Shown: in pieces, positions 50,757 to 56,901 of the stretch
How the letters are laid out: each line of letters starts with the position of its first letter
Numbering within the stretch: position 1 is the stretch's first letter
DNA from: Brevinematales bacterium
Lineage (GTDB): Bacteria > Spirochaetota > Brevinematia > Brevinematales > JAOACQ01
Assembly: GCA_020052515.1 (NCBI GenBank)
Contig: JAGVOW010000014.1
Location: 1-59,022 of the forward strand
DNA length: 59,022 nt
Reading direction: 5' to 3'
Position numbers and translations under genes: made by a program
Notes under the pieces: generated by a model
Seen by the model: the letters and a program-made list of their open reading frames with translations, nothing else
The model's database searches: none
Told to the model about the DNA's origin: nothing

Positions 50757-52928
50757 TTGCTTCCCATTGCTCTGCTCAAACATCAAATTCATTTTTACAC
50801 CGGGGTTGTCTTCCAGAAAGTTAAGGATAGCCTCGCCTTCAATCCGATAAAGCTTCGATTTTGATTTCGCTTTATAAGTGCTGGTAATCGGCCTTTTTTC
50901 CTTAATGGCAAAAATGTCCCCCACAATCGCGCCTTTGAGGCATTCTTTGGATAGCTTGTGCTCATTAATTTCTTCCACACAGCCCTCAATGATAATAAAA
51001 ATATGGCCGCTCAAGCTGTCTTTTTGAAATAAAGTTTCTCCTTTTTCTATTTCGACCTCTTTTAGAATGCTTTCCAGCTGAGTAATCTGAAAAGAAGAGA
51101 GGTTTTTAAAGAAGGGATTTGCTTTTATCGTGGTCCATGTTTTTTCATTCCTCACGCTGGCTAGCTGCCGGATGTTTTTTTCAACCTTAGTACCGCTGAT
51201 GAGCCTTAAAAACGAGTCCTTCGCTATTGAATAAGCCTCTACATTGGTAATCGCGACCACATCGGCTTTTCTGAGGCTGCCCAGCAGAAGCGAAACTTCA
51301 CCAAAATACTCAAATGTCGCGTATACCTTGTCTTGAATTTCCTGATTTTCAAGGCCGCTGACGTTTACATTCCCGGAAATAATAACATAAAATTTATCTC
51401 CCGGCGTGTCTTTTTTGATAATGGCGCTGCCCTTTGGAAAGGATTCCTTTTTTACAACCAGCAGAAGGTCTTTGATCCGGTCAAACGGCAGGTCCTTGAA
51501 AACATCAATTCGGCTGAAAATATCGAGAATGTGATAAGCTTCTTCAAACTCGTATTTTTCAATATCCGGATAAAAAGTTTCACCGATTCCAAATTTCGCG
51601 AGCTTTAATTTTGTTTCTTTTGGAAAATCCTTTTCCGCGATGTGATAAACGGTAATTTTTTTCTGGACTTCTTCCGGTAATAAATTTAAATAGCTGACAG
51701 GAGTATGAAGAGGTGGAATTCCGGCCTCATGGTAAATAATATCATAGTGCCATGGAAAATTGAGAAGATGCTCAGCCCTTTCTTTTGTCAAAACACCTTC
51801 CTGGTGTAGTTTTTTTATGGTTTCCGGTTCATTCAAATGATCCGACGAATAAACAAAATTTTTATTCCGGTAGTTAAAATGAAAACCGATGGTCGGAATG
51901 GAATGGAGGGTATAGAAAAAGTTAAAAATGGCGCCATGGATATTGTAAAGCACATTCATTTTAACCGGGTAAAAGTTAAAAAGGCTCATCAGAGTGGCGG
52001 CTGGAATCCGGGTGAGCGCGGAATACTTTCTCAAAAAACTCTGCATCACAGTCGGTGTTGTGTAAATGGTTATCCTGGTTTCTTCCAGGATTTTTTGAAA
52101 CGTTCCGGCGTCATGGTCGGCATGGCAATGAGTCAAAATAACGCTGTCAATGAGTTTAGAGTTGACATTAGAATCTTTCAGCCACAGGGTGGAATTCGCG
52201 GGCGGATCTACCATAATGCCCGATTTATTAATCCAGAGAATGAAACCCGAAGTGTTTTGATCCGGGTCAAAGCCGTGGGAAGGCCCCAGACAGGTAATGC
52301 CAAACTCCGGAGGTAAGAATGGTTCGGAAAGCGTAGTCCCCAGGTCGTAAAGCGCTTTGAAGCTCATTCTTGCGGGTACGGTAACCAGAAGTTTGTCATG
52401 GTCATAGACATCAAAACCGCCATTTTCTTCTTGACAAATCCGGACATTCTCAACACAAAAACCGCATTTATCGAGTTCGCATAGCTCCACCAGATCTTCA
52501 AGAACCCGATTTCCCCTGAAATAATTCATCTCTGATCTCAGGTTGGGGATGTAATAATTCTCAATCTTTTCTACTTCATTGGAAATGTCCACTTCTTTAG
52601 GGCCAAAAACCGCTTCCTGTAAAACTATTTTCATGTTTTCGATGTGATCTGGATTGACAAAAATCCTTGTCTTTTTTTTCTTCAGGAAGAAATTATAGTA
52701 AATAGGAAATTCAATCTCAGCGACGCTCATCCCATGCTTGGGGTCGAAATGTTCCATAGGAAGGACAAATATGGTTGGAACACCTTTCGGTAAAAAAATT
52801 GTGTCTTTCAATGTTTCAGGAGGGGAGCCGAATTGAATGTAACCGGCTGAAGTGTCTACGAGATACCCGCCTCTGGGAAGCTCAGTAATCAATCCAGACA
52901 GTTCTCTTAAACTTTTAATTTTCTGCAT
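50688..52928 (-). CDS. Metallo-beta-lactamase-fold protein with two C-terminal cyclic-nucleotide-binding domains
   Basis: 746 residues. An N-terminal region (1-230) unlike known domains precedes a metallo-beta-lactamase fold (about 230-450) with metal motif LTHCHADHDAG, YSSDHLNEP and YHEAGIPPLHTP. Two CNBDs follow: about 485-600 (FPKGSAIIKKDTPGDKFYVI, FGEVSLLLGSLRKADVVAI) and about 620-735 (KGETLFQKDSLSGHIFII, VGDIFAIKEKRP). The MBL part may be a hydrolase, perhaps of a cyclic nucleotide, regulated by cNMP binding; this is inference. It is cotranscribed with the preceding GAF-HD-GYP gene (11-bp gap). Confidence 0.87.
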   Translation of the reverse strand: MQKIKSLRELSGLITELPRGGYLVDTSAGYIQFGSPPETLKDTIFLPKGVPTIFVLPMEHFDPKHGMSVAEIEFPIYYNFFLKKKKTRIFVNPDHIENMKIVLQEAVFGPKEVDISNEVEKIENYYIPNLRSEMNYFRGNRVLEDLVELCELDKCGFCVENVRICQEENGGFDVYDHDKLLVTVPARMSFKALYDLGTTLSEPFLPPEFGITCLGPSHGFDPDQNTSGFILWINKSGIMVDPPANSTLWLKDSNVNSKLIDSVILTHCHADHDAGTFQKILEETRITIYTTPTVMQSFLRKYSALTRIPAATLMSLFNFYPVKMNVLYNIHGAIFNFFYTLHSIPTIGFHFNYRNKNFVYSSDHLNEPETIKKLHQEGVLTKERAEHLLNFPWHYDIIYHEAGIPPLHTPVSYLNLLPEEVQKKITVYHIAEKDFPKETKLKLAKFGIGETFYPDIEKYEFEEAYHILDIFSRIDVFKDLPFDRIKDLLLVVKKESFPKGSAIIKKDTPGDKFYVIISGNVNVSGLENQEIQDKVYATFEYFGEVSLLLGSLRKADVVAITNVEAYSIAKDSFLRLISGTKVEKNIRQLASVRNEKTWTTIKANPFFKNLSSFQITQLESILKEVEIEKGETLFQKDSLSGHIFIIIEGCVEEINEHKLSKECLKGAIVGDIFAIKEKRPITSTYKAKSKSKLYRIEGEAILNFLEDNPGVKMNLMFEQSNGKQLIKARDEHPIHQIKAKRFNENV

Positions 52929-52939
52929 TACTGCCTCCC

Positions 52940-54163
52940 TTATTTCTCAGCGTATTTCTCGCGAATCGCGCGAATGACGTCGTAAATAGAGAAAAATGCT
53001 TTTACTACATCCGGATCAAAATGCTTACCGGATTGTTCTCCTATATACTTCAGCACCTCCTCTTCCTTCCAGGGTTCTTTGTAAACCCTTTTTGAAATAA
53101 GGGCGTCATAAACATCCGCCAGGGCTACGATTCTGCCGGCTATCGGTATTTCTTCTCCTTTCTTGCCAATCTGGGGGGCTATTTCTTCCCGGTAGATGTT
53201 ATCTACCCTGCCCATGTAACCACTTCCATCCCATTTTTCATGGTGGCTGATGGCGATTTCCGCCGATAAAGCATCCCAATCTGAAACCGGATTCTCAAAA
53301 AGCTGGGCCCCGAAAATGGTATGTTTCTTCATAATCTCAAACTCTTCTTCTGTCAACTTGCCGGGCTTTTTGAGTATCATGTCGGAAATAGCTACTTTAC
53401 CTACATCATGCAGCATAGCCGCGATGCGAAAGGTGTCTTTTACTTTCTTGATTTCTTCCAGCGGTATTTTTTTGTTTTTTGCCCACTTTTCATAGATTTC
53501 AATGGAGTAGCTTCCTACACGGTTGACATGATTGCCCGTTTCCCTGGGATCTCGAAGTTCAGTCATTTTGATCATTCGCAAGACGATTTCCCGCGTCATT
53601 TTTGCGCGTTCTATAGCGACCGAAGCATTGTTAGCCAGGAAAGACACATACATCATTTGATCGTTGCTGAAAGAAGTCACTTCGCCTTTTTTATCTTTCG
53701 CGTTAATAATCTGTATGACGCCAATAATGTTTTGCTGGCTTGTGACCAAAGGCACAGTCAGCATAGATTTTGTACGGTAACAGGATATCTCGTCAAAGTA
53801 GGGGTTGAAAGAATAGGAAACACCGCCGTTCAATTGGTAGACATCTTCTATTAAGAGAGGATCGCCAGTTAGAGCGACATAGCCCGCTATGGACTTGTCA
53901 TCTATTGGTATATCAAATATAGAATAAATATATTTATTGTTCCCTTCATCTATTTTCGCGATAGAATCATTCTGAACGTAGCTGAATTTAAGTTTATCTC
54001 CATCAGCCAGAAAAATGGAGCCGGCATCAGCTCTCGTGAATTTTCTAGCCTCGAGTAAAATGTTGTCTAAAAGCGAATCAATATCTTTGATATGATTAAG
54101 CTTTTCGGAAATTTTTAAAAGCTCGGAAATTCTTTTTGTGTTTTTTTTGACAGGCTTTGGCAT
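52940..54163 (-). CDS. GAF domain and HD-GYP domain protein (cyclic di-GMP phosphodiesterase family)
   Basis: 407 residues from ATG 54163 (AGAGG upstream); the frame is open far upstream but that part crosses an intergenic repeat. GAF domain about 30-185 (LLDNILLEARKFTRADAGSI, MLTVPLVTSQQNIIGVIQII). HD-GYP domain about 200-400: NHVNRVGSYS, AAMLHDVGKVAISD, IMKKHTIFGAQLF, HHEKWDGSGYMG, ADVYDALISKRVYKEPW. The catalytic HD and HH residues are present; the GYP signature reads GYM. Likely senses a small molecule via GAF and degrades c-di-GMP. First gene of an operon with the MBL-CNBD protein. Confidence 0.92.
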   Translation of the reverse strand: MPKPVKKNTKRISELLKISEKLNHIKDIDSLLDNILLEARKFTRADAGSIFLADGDKLKFSYVQNDSIAKIDEGNNKYIYSIFDIPIDDKSIAGYVALTGDPLLIEDVYQLNGGVSYSFNPYFDEISCYRTKSMLTVPLVTSQQNIIGVIQIINAKDKKGEVTSFSNDQMMYVSFLANNASVAIERAKMTREIVLRMIKMTELRDPRETGNHVNRVGSYSIEIYEKWAKNKKIPLEEIKKVKDTFRIAAMLHDVGKVAISDMILKKPGKLTEEEFEIMKKHTIFGAQLFENPVSDWDALSAEIAISHHEKWDGSGYMGRVDNIYREEIAPQIGKKGEEIPIAGRIVALADVYDALISKRVYKEPWKEEEVLKYIGEQSGKHFDPDVVKAFFSIYDVIRAIREKYAEK

Positions 54164-54241
54164 AAAGACCTCTTCTGTTTTCTTAAATCGAAAACTATTT
54201 ATATATCGGAAAAACTGCGGGGAAAGCTTTAATCTTTTATT

Positions 54242-54270
54242 TCCCCCTTTCAAAGGGGGCCAGGGGGAGA
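54242..54270. repeat. C-run/G-run inverted repeat
   Basis: CCCCCTTTCAAAGGGGG followed by CCAGGGGGA; the C-run/G-run family, in the spacer between the HD-GYP gene and the lipoprotein gene. Confidence 0.75.
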
Positions 54271-54410
54271 CTAAATAGCAGCCAAAAATTTTAAAAAACT
54301 TGGTTTTAAAAAAAAGCGTGTTATGTTTCCTGTAGGAAGGAAAACAAAAGAAATATTTCTTGCAAGAAAGTAATAGTTGAAAAATCAAAAATTTTTTTAG
54401 GAGGTAGACA

Positions 54411-54938
54411 ATGTCTACAAAATGTTTCAAAGTTTTCTCATTGGTTCTCACAGCGTGCGCTTTCAGCCTGATGGCTTGTTCTGTTAATGTCGGAGACACG
54501 AAAACCAGCTCGACCGGCTCCAGTGTGACTCCCCAGCAAACATCAGCGGCACAGGGCGCTTCCAATCCCTATATGGCTAATGTGGCTACAGTAGAAGGCG
54601 GCGCAGGAAGCTTTAACTTGTCCGGTTCCGGCTACACTTTTACCGGTTCTTCTGTTAATACTGTTGGAGTTATTGCCATTAACGGTACGATTACATTCAC
54701 CGGCGGTTTTACTTTCACTCAGAATGGCTACTCCGGAACGATCAATAGCGGTAGTTTTACTATCTCCGGCACGATAATGTCCAGTACTTACACACTTAGT
54801 CTGAGCGGTTCGGCTGCAATAACAGTTGATGGAAAAAGTTACGCTATTACAGAAATTGATATTGTGAAAACAGGCTCTACTTATGTTGGAACGGTGACCA
54901 TGGATGGAATTTCCTATTCGAGTGTGGCTCTTCAGTAA
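54411..54938 (+). CDS. Putative lipoprotein, Ser/Thr/Gly-rich
   Basis: 175 residues with a type-II signal peptide: basic start, hydrophobic core and lipobox LMAC (Cys23). The mature part is rich in Ser, Thr and Gly with a repetitive beta pattern (GSGYTFTGSSVNTV, INGTITFTGGFTFTQNG, GTINSGSFTISGTI), suggesting a small beta-structured surface or periplasmic domain. AGGAGG precedes the start and a strong terminator follows. Family not recognised. Confidence 0.8.
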   Translation: MSTKCFKVFSLVLTACAFSLMACSVNVGDTKTSSTGSSVTPQQTSAAQGASNPYMANVATVEGGAGSFNLSGSGYTFTGSSVNTVGVIAINGTITFTGGFTFTQNGYSGTINSGSFTISGTIMSSTYTLSLSGSAAITVDGKSYAITEIDIVKTGSTYVGTVTMDGISYSSVALQ

Positions 54939-54970
54939 AAACAAAAACAAAACAGCCAATTAATAGCCTG

Positions 54971-55014
54971 CGCCGCGGGGTTTGTTTTTAAAACAAATTC
55001 CGCGGCGTTTTTTT
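54971..55014 (+). terminator. Rho-independent terminator of the lipoprotein gene
   Basis: Long hairpin starting CGCCGCGG and ending CCGCGGCG with AAAACAA/TTGTTTT pairing in between, followed by seven T; 33 bp after the stop. Confidence 0.9.
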
Positions 55015-55070
55015 ATCATTTCGAAGTAAAAAATCCCCCCGGCCCCCTTTGAAAAGGGGGAGTTAAAAAA

Positions 55071-55099
55071 TTGCTTAAATTCAGCTTTTCGATTAAAAT
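55071..55099 (+). promoter_or_regulatory. Possible sigma-70-type promoter of the 55207-56433 pair
   Basis: TTGCTT (55071-55076), 17 bp, TAAAAT (55094-55099), about 108 bp upstream of the start. Confidence 0.5.
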
Positions 55100-55128
55100 A
55101 TGAGCAACATTACTTTTCTGTTTTTACA

Positions 55129-55200
55129 GTCATTCTTCGACAGGCTCAGAATGACATGTAACTAATAATAATTTGTCATCCTGAGCTTGCCGAAGGAGAG
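55129..55200. repeat. Two opposed copies of a GTCAT-type dispersed repeat
   Basis: Copy one (55129-55157) begins GTCATTCTTCGACAGGC and ends CAGAATGACAT, a hairpin. Copy two (55174-55200) reads TGTCATCCTGAGC then TTGCCGAAGGAGAG and is in the opposite orientation. The 3' end of copy two supplies the ribosome site GAAGGAGAGG for the next gene. Confidence 0.8.
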
Positions 55201-55206
55201 GTCTTT

Positions 55207-55704
55207 ATGTTTAACAAAAAAAAGAAACGCTGGTTTCAAGGTAAACCGAATTATAAAAAGAATGAAGGGGAAGAAGAGCCTCATTTTTCTGCTAATGATG
55301 GAAATGGCATAAACAAGCCAAAAATCCAGCCTGTTGTGACTGAGCAAGTTGTTCAAAAGCCCGAGGAGCCGCCTATAGAAGTGCCGAAGGAGCTGCTTCC
55401 GGATCAGGACAACTCTACCAGAGACGCGATTCTGGTAAATCCTGTCAATTGCCCTATCTGCAATATGCCTATTCGCAATCCCCATACCGCTATGCGGCAC
55501 AAGGAAACGAAAGAACTGGCTCACTTTGACTGCATTCTGCGCAATCTTTCGAAGGAAAATACCGCTAAACTGGGCCGATTCAAAAGGATTTATTACGTCG
55601 GAGCGGGAAATTTCGCTATTGTGAAGGAAATTCTGGATAAAAGAGGCTTTTTAAAAAGCTACGAAATATTGGAAAAAATCAATTATGAAAGCAGGGAAAA
55701 ATAA
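55207..55704 (+). CDS. Small protein with a Cys/His zinc-binding-like motif
   Basis: 165 residues; not a named family I recognise. A basic N-terminus (MFNKKKKRWFQGK), a disordered Pro/Glu-rich stretch (about 30-75), then NCPICNMPIRNPHTAMRH and HFDCILRNL, a likely Cys2-His-Cys zinc site, then FKRIYYVGAGNFAIVKE. It could be a nucleic-acid or ribosome-associated protein, by resemblance of motifs only. It lies 6 bp before recO. Confidence 0.65.
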   Translation: MFNKKKKRWFQGKPNYKKNEGEEEPHFSANDGNGINKPKIQPVVTEQVVQKPEEPPIEVPKELLPDQDNSTRDAILVNPVNCPICNMPIRNPHTAMRHKETKELAHFDCILRNLSKENTAKLGRFKRIYYVGAGNFAIVKEILDKRGFLKSYEILEKINYESREK

Positions 55705-55710
55705 ATTCGG

Positions 55711-56433
55711 ATGCCCGGCAATTCTTTGAATCATTTTCCCTTTTATGGGATCATCCTGAAAGTCAAAAGTTTTGGGGAAGGGAATTCTATTCTGACTGTC
55801 TTAGATAGAGAGAAGGGCAAGATAGAAGGTTTTTCTTTTGGTTCATCCCGGGAGAAAAGCAAAAAAAGAAGCGCTATTCTGGTGTCTCATCTGGTTTCCG
55901 GTGTTCTATCGCAAAAACAGCCGCAAAGTTTGCCTTCCGTAAAGGAAATAAATCTGGAAAGATCTTATCCTTCTATTACTTCCCATTTCCCTAAACTTTC
56001 CTATCTCTATTTTTTATTTGAAGTATTGAATACATTTCTCGGCAAAGAATGCCCGTTTCCTCTTTTCTCTCTTTTGTTAGAAACATTGGATAAAATGGAA
56101 CTTCAGGAAGAATCTGAGAAATATGTGTTTGCTTTATTGATTTATTTTCTGCAAAAGGAAGGTTTTATGCCCTTTCTAGAGGAGGAAAATGATTTTCAGC
56201 AGACGCTGAAAGATCTTTCGAAGGATGGTTTTACCATTGGAAATGGCACATTGAGTTTTATACGCGATGTTCAGAGTGAAAATAAAATAGATTTTTTAGA
56301 TTCAAAAAGGCTCTCTCCTTCGGTCATCGAGAACTTGCTGGCCTTGTTTTCTCTTCTTTATTGCTACCACTTTGGGAGGAAATTGGCGGCGCTGGAATTG
56401 ATTTTAAATAAAAAATCGCACAATTTAGCGTAA
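55711..56433 (+). CDS. recO: DNA repair protein RecO
   Basis: Mediates RecA loading onto SSB-coated single-stranded DNA in the RecFOR pathway. 240 residues: N-terminal OB-fold (about 10-85: YGIILKVKSFGEGNSILTVL, GKIEGFSFGSS) and a helical C-terminal domain. The Cys4 zinc site seen in many RecO proteins is not visible. Start ATG 55711 lies 6 bp after the upstream stop. A second recombination gene, recJ, is at the left of the window. Confidence 0.8.
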   Translation: MPGNSLNHFPFYGIILKVKSFGEGNSILTVLDREKGKIEGFSFGSSREKSKKRSAILVSHLVSGVLSQKQPQSLPSVKEINLERSYPSITSHFPKLSYLYFLFEVLNTFLGKECPFPLFSLLLETLDKMELQEESEKYVFALLIYFLQKEGFMPFLEEENDFQQTLKDLSKDGFTIGNGTLSFIRDVQSENKIDFLDSKRLSPSVIENLLALFSLLYCYHFGRKLAALELILNKKSHNLA

Positions 56434-56440
56434 AATAATT

Positions 56441-56469
56441 TTGACTTTATTATTCATAAGATATAAACT
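56441..56469 (+). promoter_or_regulatory. Sigma-70-type promoter of the toxin-antitoxin pair
   Basis: TTGACT (56441-56446), 17 bp, TAAACT (56464-56469), 26 bp before the antitoxin start. Confidence 0.55.
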
Positions 56470-56495
56470 AAAATGTGTTTTAGGAAGGAGTCCTT

Positions 56496-56705
56496 ATGAG
56501 TAGAACTTTTGAAGAAGTAGTAGAAATAGTCAGAGATTTACCTACAGATGAGAAGGAAGAAATTAAGTTCATTATTGAAAAAACAATTGTTGAGAAAAGA
56601 AGGGGAGAAATTTACAAGAATTATCTAAAATCAAAACAAAAACAGAAAGACGGAAAACTACATTTTACTAATAAAATAAATGAGCTTAAAAAAATGCTTG
56701 GATAG
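56496..56705 (+). CDS. Putative antitoxin of a RelE-type toxin-antitoxin pair
   Basis: 69 residues: MSRTFEEVVEIVRDLPTDEK at the start, then a helical, Lys/Glu-rich tail (NKINELKKML). It resembles short antitoxins that precede RelE/YafQ-type toxins, where the C-terminus wraps the toxin. A strong AGGAAGGAG ribosome site precedes the start. The toxin gene begins 3 bp after its stop. No DNA-binding motif is evident. Confidence 0.7.
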   Translation: MSRTFEEVVEIVRDLPTDEKEEIKFIIEKTIVEKRRGEIYKNYLKSKQKQKDGKLHFTNKINELKKMLG

Positions 56706-56708
56706 TTT

Positions 56709-56900
56709 ATGGAGACATCTTTCAGTTCTACCTTTAAAAAGGCTTTTGATCATAGGCTGAAGACGCATAAACTTCAAGGTAAGTTGAAAGAATTATGGAG
56801 TTATTCTGTTGAATATGATCTAAGAATACTTTTTTATTTTACTGATGAGGGAAGAAGGGTTGTCTTTGTCGATATTGGTAAACATGATGAAGTTTATTGA
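56709..56900 (+). CDS. RelE-superfamily toxin, internally shortened
   Basis: 63 residues, compared with about 85-90 for this subgroup. The N-terminal strand and start of helix (FSSTFKKAF) join directly to DHRLKTHKLQGKL and LWSYSVEYDLRILFYFTD, ending VFVDIGKHDEVY. The typical pattern has about 25 residues between the KKAF and RLKTHKL segments, so an in-frame internal deletion removing a helix is likely. The C-terminal RelE signature (YDLR, IGxHDEVY) is intact. Activity is doubtful. Its stop is 1 bp before the next gene's start. Confidence 0.75.
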   Translation: METSFSSTFKKAFDHRLKTHKLQGKLKELWSYSVEYDLRILFYFTDEGRRVVFVDIGKHDEVY

Positions 56901-56901
56901 C

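Noticed and set aside
53321-53854. A 177-residue plus-strand open frame opposite the GAF-HD-GYP gene
   Set aside because: Antisense shadow; composition rich in Phe, His and Ser as expected from reverse reading, without a ribosome site.
52940-54565. A longer version of the GAF-HD-GYP protein starting at 54565, with 134 extra N-terminal residues
   Set aside because: The extra part crosses a C-run/G-run repeat and overlaps the lipoprotein gene on the other strand. ATG 54163 has a ribosome site and gives the normal domain start.
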